From Sinomonas sp. R1AF57 (GTDB lineage: Bacteria > Actinomycetota > Actinomycetes > Actinomycetales > Micrococcaceae), in contig NZ_CP022463.1 in NCBI RefSeq assembly GCF_002224485.1, forward strand, positions 2,110,239-2,174,238: a stretch of DNA of 64,000 nucleotides, in the 5' to 3' direction. The position numbers and the translations under genes were made by a program. Numbering within the stretch: the stretch's first letter is position 1; every line of letters begins with the position of its first letter. The notes under the pieces are model-generated. The model saw nothing but the letters and a program-made list of their open reading frames with translations, searched no databases and was not told the DNA's origin. Shown piece by piece: positions 36,751 to 45,262 of this stretch.

Positions 36751-36812
36751 CACGCGCTGTCACAATGCGACACGCTCGACGGCCATGGATGCGCCCTCCG
36801 CACCCCGTGGCC

Positions 36813-36818
36813 TAGTCT
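36813..36818 (+). promoter_or_regulatory. -10 box for the SAM-IV riboswitch transcript
   Basis: TAGTCT about seven bases before the predicted 5' end of the aptamer. Confidence 0.5.
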
Positions 36819-36824
36819 CGTGGA

Positions 36825-36945
36825 CAGGTCACGAGTGCCAGCGATAAACCCCGGTTTGCTGGCCGGCAACCCTCCCACCGCGGCGGGGTGCCCCGGGTGA
36901 CGACCAGGCCGGTCCGGAGCGGACCCGGCAAGCGCGGACCCGCCA
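36825..36945 (+). promoter_or_regulatory. SAM-IV riboswitch
   Basis: The run AGTGCCAGCGATAAACCCCG and the later core GGCCGGCAACCCTCC, GGGGTGCCCCGGGTGACGACC match the SAM-IV aptamer known from actinobacteria: P1 closes with GGTCAC and GTGACGACC. Binding of S-adenosylmethionine would be expected to switch off the downstream gene, probably by hiding the ribosome site at 36964-36968, as there is no obvious terminator. Exact 3' end estimated. Confidence 0.9.
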
Positions 36946-36974
36946 CGGGTCCCTCACGGTCACGAGGAATGCCG

Positions 36975-38396
36975 ATGAGCCCTGTCCTGCCCTCCCTGCT
37001 GCCCGCCGTCGACACAGCCGTCGGCACCAGCGCCGCCGCGCCCCACCGGTACGCCGACGCGCTCGAGCCGCTGCTCGCCGTCGTGGGCGCCGACCTCCGG
37101 GCGCCGTTGGTGGGCGGGGACGAGGTCCGGTACGCCAATCTCGACTATGCGGCGTCCGCCCCGTCGCTCGCTGCCGTTGCCGACCATCTCACCGAGGTCC
37201 TGCCGTTCTACGCGAGCGTCCATCGGGGTGCGGGGTATGCGTCGCAGATCAGCACAAGCCTGTATGAGAACGCCCGGGGGATCGTCCGCAGGTTCGTCCG
37301 GGCACGGCCCGACGACACGGTGGTGTTCACGCGCAACACGACGGACTCCCTCAACCTGCTGGCCGGATGCGTCCCGGCTGGGAGCGAGGTCCTGTACCTG
37401 GACATCGAGCACCATGCGAACCTCCTGCCCTGGCAGGCGCGCCCGCACCGCAGCGTCGTCGCCGCGCCCAGCGTGGCCGAGACGCTCGAGCGGGTCCGGA
37501 TCTCGCTGTCCGACGGCGGCGTGGGCCTCCTCGCGGTCACGGGCGCCTCCAATGTCACGGGCGAGGTCCTCCCCATCGCCGAACTCGCCGCGATCGCGCA
37601 CGAGCACGGTGCCCGGATCGTCGTCGACGCGGCCCAGCTGGCTCCGCACCGCCGGATCGACATGGCCTCCGCAGGGACGTCCGGGGAGATCGACTACCTG
37701 GCGTTCTCGGGCCACAAGCTCTACGCGCCGTTCGGCAGCGGGGTCCTCGTGGGCCGCGCCGACTGGCTCGACGCCGGCGCTCCCCACCTTGCGGGCGGCG
37801 GCGCCGTGCGGGAGGTGCGCCTGGACGCGGTGGCCTGGGCGGACGGTCCGGCCCGGCACGAGGCCGGCTCCCCCAACGTCCTCGGGGCGGCCACCCTCGC
37901 CCGGGCGGCCGAGGTCCTCGGCTCCCTTGACGAGGCCCTGTGGCAGCGGCACGAGCAGCAGCTGCGTGCCGCGCTCCTGGAGGGGCTCGCGGAGATCGAC
38001 GCCGTCACCGTCCACCGGCTGTTCGAGGACTCCGAGGAGGCGATCGGCGTCGTGAACTTCTCGGTGGCCGGCCACGACGCCGGGCTGGTGGCCGCCTGCC
38101 TCTCGGCAGAGCACGGCGTGGGGCTGCGTGACGGCCGGTTCTGCGCGCACCCGCTCCTGAAGCGCCTCGGGCTGCCGTCGGGCTCGCTGCGCGCGAGCTT
38201 CGGGGTCGGGTCCCGGCTGGAGGACGTCGAGCGCCTTGTGGCGGGAGTGCGAGGGCTCGTCGAGGACGGGCTCGGGATCGACTACGCGGTCGACTCCGGC
38301 CGGTGGGTGCCCGCCCACGACTCGCGGCCCTTCCCCGCATGGGCGCCCAACACTCCCGGAACCGCGGGCGCAGCTCCCTGTCTCACGGACTCCTGA
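36975..38396 (+). CDS. Class V aminotransferase, cysteine-desulfurase-like
   Basis: PLP enzyme of 473 residues. The PLP lysine lies in SGHKLYAPFG (Lys about 248) and the SufS-like cysteine loop reads RDGRFCAHPLL (Cys about 390), so sulfur transfer from cysteine or a similar lyase reaction is plausible. It is longer than SufS (about 410). The SAM-IV riboswitch in front ties it to sulfur or methionine supply, not to general Fe-S assembly: no suf genes are near. The ATG at 36975 has GAGGA six bases upstream; an ATG six bases earlier is also in frame. Confidence 0.88.
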   Translation: MSPVLPSLLPAVDTAVGTSAAAPHRYADALEPLLAVVGADLRAPLVGGDEVRYANLDYAASAPSLAAVADHLTEVLPFYASVHRGAGYASQISTSLYENARGIVRRFVRARPDDTVVFTRNTTDSLNLLAGCVPAGSEVLYLDIEHHANLLPWQARPHRSVVAAPSVAETLERVRISLSDGGVGLLAVTGASNVTGEVLPIAELAAIAHEHGARIVVDAAQLAPHRRIDMASAGTSGEIDYLAFSGHKLYAPFGSGVLVGRADWLDAGAPHLAGGGAVREVRLDAVAWADGPARHEAGSPNVLGAATLARAAEVLGSLDEALWQRHEQQLRAALLEGLAEIDAVTVHRLFEDSEEAIGVVNFSVAGHDAGLVAACLSAEHGVGLRDGRFCAHPLLKRLGLPSGSLRASFGVGSRLEDVERLVAGVRGLVEDGLGIDYAVDSGRWVPAHDSRPFPAWAPNTPGTAGAAPCLTDS

Positions 38397-38429
38397 CCCC
38401 GCCTGAGGCGCGCCTGCCCACGCCGGAAT

Positions 38430-38435
38430 AGAGTG
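38430..38435 (+). promoter_or_regulatory. -10 box of the methyltransferase gene
   Basis: TAGAGT followed after about 17 bases by GAGGGAGG and then the ATG; a conventional leader, unlike the leaderless genes nearby. Confidence 0.4.
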
Positions 38436-38464
38436 GGCTCGGCAGTCCACGAGGGAGGCAGGGA

Positions 38465-39229
38465 ATGGCACGCGGCGGGCCGAAGCTGGACGACGCACGA
38501 CGGCGCGAGCTCGCCAGCGCGTTCGAGGCCGGCGGGGCGCACTATGAGAGGGTCCGGCCTGGGTACCCGGCGGAGGCGGTGGCGTGGCTCGTCCCCGAGG
38601 GCGCGGAGACCGCCGTCGACCTCGGGGCCGGCACGGGCAAGTTCACGGGCCTCCTGACCCGGCAGGGGCTCGAGGTCACCGCGGTGGACCCCTCCGCGGA
38701 CATGCTCGCCGAACTGGGCCGCCGCTACCCGGGGGTGCACTGCGTCGTCGCGCCTGCCGAGTCGACCGGGCTCCCCGACCGCTGCGCGGACCTCGTCGTC
38801 GCGGCCCAGGCCTGGCACTGGTTCGACGCCGAGGCTGCCACGCGGGAGGCCGTGCGGCTCCTGCGCCCCGGCGGCCGGGCGGGCCTCGTCTGGAACCAGC
38901 TCGACACGGCGGTGCCGTGGGTGCATCGGCTCTCCCGCATCATGCACGCCGGGGATGTCCACAAGCCCGACTACCACCCGCCGTCGGGCCCCGAGCTCAC
39001 GGGCTGGGAGTCTGCTGTGATCCGATGGGAGGACCCCATCACGCCGGAGGGCATCGTGGACCTGACCAAGTCGCGCAGCTACTACCTCCGCGCCGATGCG
39101 CGCCACCGCGCCAAGGTCGAGTCGAACCTCGCGTGGTACCTCTTCGAGCACCTCGGGCACAGCCCCGGCGAGGTCCTCGCGCTCCCCTATCTGACCCAGG
39201 TCTGGCGCGCCGTCCCGTCCGCCGCATAG
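38465..39229 (+). CDS. Class I SAM-dependent methyltransferase
   Basis: Methyltransferase of 254 residues with the SAM-binding motif VDLGAGTGKFT (about residues 57-67), an acidic motif II (VTAVDPSADML) and VVAAQAWHWFD. It is of the UbiE/Mg-protoporphyrin type 11 fold. The acceptor is unknown. It follows the riboswitch-controlled gene after 68 bases with its own promoter, so a link to SAM usage is possible but not shown. Confidence 0.85.
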   Translation: MARGGPKLDDARRRELASAFEAGGAHYERVRPGYPAEAVAWLVPEGAETAVDLGAGTGKFTGLLTRQGLEVTAVDPSADMLAELGRRYPGVHCVVAPAESTGLPDRCADLVVAAQAWHWFDAEAATREAVRLLRPGGRAGLVWNQLDTAVPWVHRLSRIMHAGDVHKPDYHPPSGPELTGWESAVIRWEDPITPEGIVDLTKSRSYYLRADARHRAKVESNLAWYLFEHLGHSPGEVLALPYLTQVWRAVPSAA

Positions 39230-39250
39230 CGGGCGGAAGGGGCCGGCCGC

Positions 39251-39294
39251 TTGCCCTCCTCGTCTGGGCCGCCTAAGGTTTAGGCAGACCGAAA
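39251..39294 (+). promoter_or_regulatory. mntH promoter and DtxR/MntR-type operator
   Basis: TTGCCC (39251-39256) and TAAGGT (39274-39279) are 17 bases apart, a good promoter. The imperfect palindrome TTTAGGCAGACCGAAA (39279-39294, TTTnGGnnnnCCnAAA) covers the predicted start site. It fits a DtxR-family metal repressor, most likely the MntR encoded downstream. Confidence 0.6.
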
Positions 39295-39348
39295 AAAGCT
39301 TCCGAGGGATGTCTAACACCTCTGGAGCCCGCAGCAGAGAGGCTGAAG

Positions 39349-40626
39349 GTGAGCAGGACGGTGAAGGCGACCGAGCGGCTGTCCGGGGCGACGCCCCGGT
39401 GGGCCATGCTCCTGGGGACTCTCGGGCCCGCGTTCGTCGCGTCCGTAGCGTACGTGGACCCGGGAAACGTCGCCGCGAACCTGACTGCGGGGGCCCGGTA
39501 CAGCTACCTGCTCGTGTGGGTGCTGGTCTTCGCCAACGCCATGGCGATGCTCATCCAGTACCAGTCCGCCAAGCTGGGAGTCGTCACCGGGCGTACCATG
39601 CCCGAGATCCTGGGCCGGCGCCTGCGGCCGGCGGCGCGCAGGCTGTACTGGGCACAGGCAGAAGTCGTGGCCCTCGCGACGGACCTCGCAGAGGTCGTCG
39701 GGGGCGCGCTCGCCCTGCATCTCCTCTTCCACGTGCCGCTGCCGCTGGGCGCCGTCATCGTCGGCGCTGTGTCCATGGCGATCCTCGCGATCCAGGACTT
39801 CCGGACGCAGCAGCGCTTCGAGCTCGCCATCGTGGGGCTCCTGGCCGTCATCACCATCGGCTTCCTCACGGGCCTGGCGCTGAGCCCCCCGGCACCCTCC
39901 GGCGTCGTAGCCGGCCTTCTGCCGCGGTTCGACGGACCCGACTCAGTCCTGCTCGCGGCCTCGATGCTCGGCGCCACAGTCATGCCCCATGCCATCTACG
40001 TCCATTCGGCGCTGGCGAGGGACCGGCACCGCAGCGACCCTGCCGAGGAATTCACCGGGGCGGCCATCCGCCGCCTCCTGCGCGGCACCCGGGTCGACGT
40101 CGTGGTCGCCCTGGGGGTGGCCGGCGTCGTGAACATCGGCATGCTCCTCCTCGCCGCCTCGACGCTCGCGGGCGAGGAGGGCACCGACTCGATCGAGGGA
40201 GCGCACGCCGCGATCCAGTCGGCCCTCGGCCCGGCCGTCGGCGCGATCTTCGCCGTGGGCCTCCTCGCCAGCGGCCTCGCCTCGACCGCGGTGGGCGCGT
40301 ATGCCGGAGCGACCATCATGGAGGGGCTGCTCGAACGCCGGATCCCCCTCGTGCTCCGGCGGTCCATCACCCTCATCCCCTCGATCGTCGTCCTCGCGCT
40401 GGGCGTGGACCCGACATGGTCGCTCGTCGTGAGCCAGGTCGTGCTCAGCTTCGGCATCCCCTTCGCCCTGATTCCGCTCATCCGCCTCGGTTCCTCGAAG
40501 TCGGTCGTGGGCGAGTACGCGATGCGGCTCCCCCTCGCGATCGCGTCCTGGACGAGCGCCGCGCTCGTCGTCGCGCTGAACATCGTGCTCCTGTGGCTCA
40601 CCTTCGCCCCGGGACCCCAAGGGTAG
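39349..40626 (+). CDS. mntH: Nramp manganese transporter
   Basis: Divalent metal/proton symporter of 425 residues with eleven or so hydrophobic segments. The Nramp metal-binding motifs are present: VDPGN in the first helix (about residue 37) and MPHAIYVHS in helix six. GTG start with GAGAGG seven bases upstream. It is in one locus with the DtxR-type regulator that follows. Confidence 0.93.
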   Translation: MSRTVKATERLSGATPRWAMLLGTLGPAFVASVAYVDPGNVAANLTAGARYSYLLVWVLVFANAMAMLIQYQSAKLGVVTGRTMPEILGRRLRPAARRLYWAQAEVVALATDLAEVVGGALALHLLFHVPLPLGAVIVGAVSMAILAIQDFRTQQRFELAIVGLLAVITIGFLTGLALSPPAPSGVVAGLLPRFDGPDSVLLAASMLGATVMPHAIYVHSALARDRHRSDPAEEFTGAAIRRLLRGTRVDVVVALGVAGVVNIGMLLLAASTLAGEEGTDSIEGAHAAIQSALGPAVGAIFAVGLLASGLASTAVGAYAGATIMEGLLERRIPLVLRRSITLIPSIVVLALGVDPTWSLVVSQVVLSFGIPFALIPLIRLGSSKSVVGEYAMRLPLAIASWTSAALVVALNIVLLWLTFAPGPQG

Positions 40627-40629
40627 GCT
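40624..40629 (+). promoter_or_regulatory. -10 box of mntR overlapping the mntH stop codon
   Basis: TAGGCT, whose first three bases are the mntH stop codon, ends six bases before the mntR GTG. It gives the regulator its own, probably leaderless, promoter. Confidence 0.5.
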
Positions 40630-40635
40630 GGACGG

Positions 40636-41361
40636 GTGAAGAGCGCTCCCTCGTCCTCGATCGAGGACTACGTGAAGGTCATCTACACCTTCACCGAATG
40701 GCAGGACAGGCCCATCACGTCGTCGCAGCTCGCCGCACGGCTGGGCGTGGCAAACTCATCGGTCTCCGAAATGGTCCGCAAGCTCAGGGAACAGGGCCTC
40801 GTGGACCACCGCCCCTACGGAGCCGTGCGGCTCACCGAGGAGGGGCGCGCGCTCGCCCTGACCATGGTCCGGCGGCACCGCCTCCTCGAGACCTTCCTGG
40901 TCCGCGAGCTCGGCTACCGGTGGGACGAGGTCCACGACGAGGCCGAGCAGATCGAGCACGCCGTGTCCGACCTTTTCGTCGACCGGCTCTCCGCCAAGCT
41001 CGGGCACCCCGTCCGCGACCCGCATGGGGACCCGATCCCCACCGCGGACGGGCGGATTGAACGGCCCAGCGCCCACGTCCTGAGCGAGCTTGACGCCGGC
41101 CATCGCGGGCGCATCACCCGGATCAGCGACGACAATCCGGAGCTCCTGCGCTACCTCGCGGCGGAGCGGATCGTCCTCGACGCCGACCTCGAGGTGGTGC
41201 GGCGCAAGCCGTTCGGCGGACCGCTGGTCGTGAGGATCGGCGGCACGGGCGATGCGCGTGAGGTCGACGTCGCGGATGAGATCGCCGAGGCCGTGTGGGT
41301 CCACAGCGACACCGTGCACGCCGGCTGCACTCTGGCCGCGTCCGCCCACCACGGAGGCTGA
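40636..41361 (+). CDS. mntR: DtxR-family metalloregulator, MntR-like
   Basis: A 241-residue metal-dependent repressor: N-terminal winged helix (ITSSQLAARLGVANSSVSEMV), the metal and dimerisation domain containing ETFLVRELGYRWDEVHDEAE, and an SH3-like FeoA domain near the C-terminus. The position after mntH argues for manganese control; iron (IdeR-type) is the alternative. The GTG follows TAGGCT by six bases. Confidence 0.9.
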   Translation: MKSAPSSSIEDYVKVIYTFTEWQDRPITSSQLAARLGVANSSVSEMVRKLREQGLVDHRPYGAVRLTEEGRALALTMVRRHRLLETFLVRELGYRWDEVHDEAEQIEHAVSDLFVDRLSAKLGHPVRDPHGDPIPTADGRIERPSAHVLSELDAGHRGRITRISDDNPELLRYLAAERIVLDADLEVVRRKPFGGPLVVRIGGTGDAREVDVADEIAEAVWVHSDTVHAGCTLAASAHHGG

Positions 41362-41400
41362 GCCGGACCCTACCGCCGCGCACGGCCGCCGGCTCCGGCT
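41361..41400. terminator. Possible terminator between mntR and MFS gene
   Basis: AGCCGGA (41361-41367) can pair with TCCGGCT (41394-41400) around an internal GC-rich region, between two converging genes. Weak and of low certainty. Confidence 0.3.
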
Positions 41401-42792
41401 TCACGCCTCCCGGCTGGCCGGCTCGGCAGTGGTGCTGCCCGCAGGGATCCAGACCGCCGAGGTGGCGGCCGCGAGGGCGAGGAGCACTGCGGTGACCGCA
41501 GCCGCCCGGCCGAACCCCGCGTCGTCGAGCGTGCCGCCCACGATCGCCCCGGACGCACCGATCGCAACGAGCGAGGCGATGCGGGCGACCGCGTTGTTGA
41601 CCGCGGAACCCGCACCCTCCGCCCCCGCGGGCACGGCGGAGAGCACGGTCGTCGTCAGGGGGGCGACCATGAGCGCCAGCCCGATCCCCAGCAGGACCAT
41701 GGGGCCGAAGACATCCCTGAGGTACACGAGCGGAGGCTGGGCGAGGGCGAGCCAGACGAAGCCCACGGCCGCCACGGCTGGCCCCACGGACATGGGAAGC
41801 CGGGGGCCCCGTTTGGCCGCCAGCCTGGCCGACCGCCCCGACAGGAACAGCATGGGGACGGTGCTCGGGAGCATGCCCAGCCCGGCCAGGAACGCACTCA
41901 TCCCCATCCGCTGCTGGAGGTACAGCCCGACGATGAAGGAGCCCAGGCCGAGGGCGCCATAGGCCCAGAAGGTCGCCGCGTTCCCCGCCGAGAAGGCCGG
42001 TTCGCGGAAGAGCCCCAAGGGTATCTGCGGGTCCGCAGAGGACCGCTGGCGCACCAGGAACACCGCGACCAGGACCGCGCCTCCCACGAGGGAGACGATC
42101 ACCGCCGGATCCGCGAAGCCGGTTCCCGCCGCCACGATGAGGCCGAGCACGAGGGCGCCCAGGCCGCCCACGCTCAGGGCCGCGCTCGCGACGTCGAAGG
42201 GCGCCGCCCGCCGCGGCGGACGGATGGCGCCGCGGCGCAGTCGCGCCAGCGGGCGCCACATGAGAGCCGCAGGGAGCACATTGACGAGGAAGACGAGCCG
42301 CCAGCTCCCGAGGTCGACCGCGGCGCCGCCCACGAAGGGCGCCGCGACGCTCGCCGCGGAGATCCAGGCGGTCCATTGGGCGATGAGCCGGAGCCGGGTC
42401 GTCCCGTGGGCGGCCGCAGTGATGAGCGCGAGCGCACTCGGCGTGATCACCGCCCCTGCGGCGCCCTGGGCGAGCCGGCCGGCCACGAGGACCCAGCCCT
42501 CAGGCGCTAGGCCGCACACGAGCGAGGTGAGCGTGAACCAGAGCGTCCCGGCGGCGAGCACCCGTTCGGTGCCGAAGCGGTCGGCCACGGCCCCGGCGGC
42601 GAGCAGGAGCGCCCCGAGGGTCAGGAGGTACCCGTCCATGACCCACTGCTGGAGCACGAGGCCGCCGCCGAGCTCGCGCTCGACCGCGGGAAGCGCCAGC
42701 CCGACGCCCTGCCCGTCGAGGATCACGAGGCAGCTCGAGGCAACCGCGACGCCGAGGACGCGGCGCAGGTCCCGGGGCTCGCGCGGACGCAC
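41401..42792 (-). CDS. MFS drug-efflux-like transporter (DHA2 family)
   Basis: Membrane protein of about 463 residues with the 14-helix DHA2 (EmrB/QacA) layout. The motifs LDGQGVGLALPAVERELGG and WVMDGYLLTLGALLLAAGAVADRFG are typical of this family. Substrate unknown. The frame is open much further upstream, but that stretch overlaps the tmRNA; I chose the GTG at 42790-42792, which puts the protein start just before helix one. GGAGG is 13 bases upstream. Its promoter must lie in or near the tmRNA terminator. Confidence 0.8.
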   Translation of the reverse strand: MRPREPRDLRRVLGVAVASSCLVILDGQGVGLALPAVERELGGGLVLQQWVMDGYLLTLGALLLAAGAVADRFGTERVLAAGTLWFTLTSLVCGLAPEGWVLVAGRLAQGAAGAVITPSALALITAAAHGTTRLRLIAQWTAWISAASVAAPFVGGAAVDLGSWRLVFLVNVLPAALMWRPLARLRRGAIRPPRRAAPFDVASAALSVGGLGALVLGLIVAAGTGFADPAVIVSLVGGAVLVAVFLVRQRSSADPQIPLGLFREPAFSAGNAATFWAYGALGLGSFIVGLYLQQRMGMSAFLAGLGMLPSTVPMLFLSGRSARLAAKRGPRLPMSVGPAVAAVGFVWLALAQPPLVYLRDVFGPMVLLGIGLALMVAPLTTTVLSAVPAGAEGAGSAVNNAVARIASLVAIGASGAIVGGTLDDAGFGRAAAVTAVLLALAAATSAVWIPAGSTTAEPASREA

Positions 42793-42838
42793 AGCCCCAT
42801 ACTGCCCTCCGGGACGGCGTGGGCACGAGGGGCGGACG

Positions 42839-42874
42839 CACGAGGACCCCGGCCTGATGGCCGGGGTCCTCGTG
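42839..42874 (-). terminator. Terminator of tmRNA
   Basis: Perfect 16-base stem (42839-42854 with 42859-42874) and a 4-base TGAT loop, just downstream of the mature tmRNA end. Confidence 0.85.
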
Positions 42875-42882
42875 CGACAGAG

Positions 42883-43248
42883 TGGAGATGGGGGGAATTG
42901 AACCCCCGTCCGGTGCGGTTTTGCCAGGTATTCTCCGGGCGCAGTGTGCGTCGGGCTTTCTCGGCCCCAGCCATCAAGCACACCAGTGGCTGACCCGGGC
43001 CCAGTCGTCTGAATGTCCCAGCAGCCCCGACGACGAGGGCTGCCAGCAGTGGCTATCTAATCGACGCCAGGATCCGGGGCGATAGCAATCCCGGGCTGAC
43101 GGACTTGCTCGCTACTTAGGCAGCGAGAGCGAAGTCAGTGCGCTTAGACTTGGCACTTATTGTTTTGCAGAGAGCGTTGACGAGATGACTCTGCATCCTC
43201 GGCCCGCTTCCCCTGTCTCGACCTACACCGTCGAAACCGATCATCCCC
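42883..43248 (-). ncRNA. ssrA: Transfer-messenger RNA (tmRNA)
   Basis: Rescues stalled ribosomes with SmpB. The 5' GGGGATG pairs with the 3' CATCTCC, followed by A at 42883; the T arm GGGGTTCAATTCCCC is complete. The tag-coding frame (complement 43116-43154) gives resume codon GCC and the tag AKSKRTDFALAA, ending TAA. The CCA end is not encoded. Two bases of the 5' arm make a G-U pair. A terminator follows and smpB is 1.5 kb away on the same strand. Confidence 0.96.
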
Positions 43249-43322
43249 GTATGTGGTTGTCAAACCTCGGGCAACCCCTGCGGGCTGACCGCTCCGGCGG
43301 CCCTGCGACCATCGGAACAGCC

Positions 43323-43328
43323 AGTATA
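43323..43328 (-). promoter_or_regulatory. Likely -10 of tmRNA
   Basis: TATACT on the minus strand would start the tmRNA precursor about 68 bases before the mature 5' end, to be trimmed by RNase P. No clear -35. Confidence 0.4.
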
Positions 43329-43356
43329 GCGCGCCACCGCCACAGAATATTCCGGC

Positions 43357-44664
43357 TCACCCTCGCGGCAGCAGACCGGCCGATTCCTTGGCCGTGAGGA
43401 CGGCCAGTGCCGCGGCGTCGACGGTCCGGGCGAAGGCGGGATCGGTCTTCGCCCGCTCGACGATCCCTGCCCACACGCGAGGCGCCAGATTCTGGTTGGT
43501 GCACAGCGCCACCGTGCCCCCGGCAGTCAGGAAGCCGCTCCCCCGGCCTTCGGGCGGGACGGAGGCGAGCTGGGCGGCGTCGCAGATGTCGTCGGAGACC
43601 ACGATGCCGCGGAATCCGAGGTCACCCCGGAGCATGCCCTGGATGACCGTCGGGGAGAACACGGCGTCGTTCGCAGCGTCGATGGCCGGGTACCGGGCGT
43701 TGGAGATCATGGCCCACGGGGCCCCCGCCCGCACGGCCGCGCTGAAGGGAGCCAGAAACGGGTCATTCCGGCCTGTCACGGGGTCGGCCACGCCGGCGCT
43801 GATGTCGGTGTTGGCCGTGACACGCCCGAGGCCCGGGAAGTGCTTCGGCGCGGTGGCCACGCCGGCGTCGGCCATGCCCTGGGCGAAGGCCACGCCGTGG
43901 GACGCCACCGTGTCCGTGGTGTAGCCGTACTCGCGGCCCCACTTCCCGATCGGCACATTCTCCGGCGCGAACTCCGCCGACGGCACGGTGTCCAGGACGG
44001 GAGCGAGGTTCACGTTGACGCCGGCGGCCGCCAGCTCGCGGCCCCAGGTCCGGGCCGCTGCGCGGAGCGCGGCGGGATCCATCGCCCCCTGGTCGATCGC
44101 CGCAGGGATGTCCGAGAACCCGGGGCCGCGCAGGATCTGCACGTTGCCGCCTTCCTGGTCCGTCGCGACGAACTGCCCTACCCCGAGCGTGGCGTCCGGC
44201 GTGGCCTCCGCCTTCAGGGCGGCCACCACAGCGGACACGGCCGCCGCGCCAGCGGTCGTGCGCCCCTTGAGGAAGACGTTGCCGATGTGGAGGCGCCGGA
44301 GGGCGTCCAGGCTTGCGGCATCCGCCCCGGCCACCGGCGTCCCGACCATCACGACCTGCCCGACGCGCTGCTCAAGCGTCATCGACGCGAGGATCTGCTG
44401 CGCGCGGCTGGGCGCGGGGGCCTGGGACGCGCTCGGAGCGGACGACGGCGCGTGGCCGCCGCCCGCCTCGGTGCTCGCCGCGGGCGTGGTCTCACCGCCA
44501 CCGCCGGCCGACGCCCCGGGCGAGCCGGACGCGGAGGCGGCGGGCGGCGTCGTGGGTCCCGGCTCCGGTGCGAGCAGTCGCACGAGCACTGCCGACGCGA
44601 GCGCGAGCCCGACGATGATTCCTGCGGCTGCTGCGATCCAGGTCCGTGTCCGTGGGTGTGCCAT
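43357..44664 (-). CDS. Glycoside hydrolase family 3 protein, NagZ-like
   Basis: Exported beta-N-acetylhexosaminidase-like enzyme of 435 residues. The N-terminus has a short basic stretch and a membrane segment (WIAAAAGIIVGLALASAVLV), then a long Pro/Ser/Ala/Gly linker up to about residue 85, so it is likely anchored outside. GH3 features: KHFPGLGRV with His as in NagZ, the SDD pair (VVSDDICDAAQL) with the nucleophile Asp. Likely role in wall or glycan turnover. The ATG has GAGGAGG. Confidence 0.87.
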   Translation of the reverse strand: MAHPRTRTWIAAAAGIIVGLALASAVLVRLLAPEPGPTTPPAASASGSPGASAGGGGETTPAASTEAGGGHAPSSAPSASQAPAPSRAQQILASMTLEQRVGQVVMVGTPVAGADAASLDALRRLHIGNVFLKGRTTAGAAAVSAVVAALKAEATPDATLGVGQFVATDQEGGNVQILRGPGFSDIPAAIDQGAMDPAALRAAARTWGRELAAAGVNVNLAPVLDTVPSAEFAPENVPIGKWGREYGYTTDTVASHGVAFAQGMADAGVATAPKHFPGLGRVTANTDISAGVADPVTGRNDPFLAPFSAAVRAGAPWAMISNARYPAIDAANDAVFSPTVIQGMLRGDLGFRGIVVSDDICDAAQLASVPPEGRGSGFLTAGGTVALCTNQNLAPRVWAGIVERAKTDPAFARTVDAAALAVLTAKESAGLLPRG

Positions 44665-44712
44665 GGCCTCCTCAGGCGGGATCGCGGCGTGTCCGCGTCC
44701 CGGGGCGGCGCC

Positions 44713-45186
44713 TCACCGGCGCCGGTTGCGCTCCCGCATCTCGCGCAGAGCCTCGCGCTTGTCCTGCGCCTCGCGCAGGGACTGGCGCTTGTCGTAGTCC
44801 TTCTTGCCTCGGGCCAAGGCGATCTCGACCTTGGCGCGGCCGTCGTTGAAGTACATCTGCAGCGGCACGACCGTCAGGCCGGACTCGTTGACCTTGTGCT
44901 CGATCTTGGCCAGCTCCTCGCGGTGCAGCAGAAGCTTGCGCTTGCGCTTGGAGGGGTGGTTGGTCCACGAGCCCTGGGTGTACTCCGGAATGTTCACGGC
45001 CTCGAGCCACAGCTCACCGCGGTCGAAGTGGCAGAAACCCTCGCCGAGAGAAACGTGCCCGTCCCGGAGGGACTTCACCTCGGTGCCCATCAGCACGAGG
45101 CCGGCCTCCCAGGTGTCGAGGATGTGGAAGTCGTGCCTGGCCTTGCGGTTCGTGGCCACAACCTTCCGGCCACTCTCTTTCGGCAC
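44713..45186 (-). CDS. smpB: SsrA-binding protein SmpB
   Basis: Partner of tmRNA in trans-translation; 157 residues. It has the beta-barrel sequence [16 protein letters not shown] and the positively charged C-terminal tail ([19 protein letters not shown]) that folds in the mRNA channel. GTG start with AAGGAG eight bases upstream. It is 1.5 kb from ssrA and next to the M23-ftsX-ftsE genes, a standard actinobacterial order. Confidence 0.96.
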   Translation of the reverse strand: MPKESGRKVVATNRKARHDFHILDTWEAGLVLMGTEVKSLRDGHVSLGEGFCHFDRGELWLEAVNIPEYTQGSWTNHPSKRKRKLLLHREELAKIEHKVNESGLTVVPLQMYFNDGRAKVEIALARGKKDYDKRQSLREAQDKREALREMRERNRRR

Positions 45187-45262
45187 GGCGCTGCTCCTTT
45201 TCCTCGTTCCGCTCTCCGCGGTGGACAGTGTCCCCCGCCGGTCGGGCGAGGGAAGATTCAGT

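Noticed and set aside
42793-42981. N-terminal extension of the MFS gene
   Set aside because: The open frame continues, but across the terminator and the 3' end of tmRNA, so it cannot be coding.
42883-43248. Integration site at the tmRNA 3' end
   Set aside because: No repeated tmRNA end and no integrase nearby; the terminator and the MFS gene follow directly.
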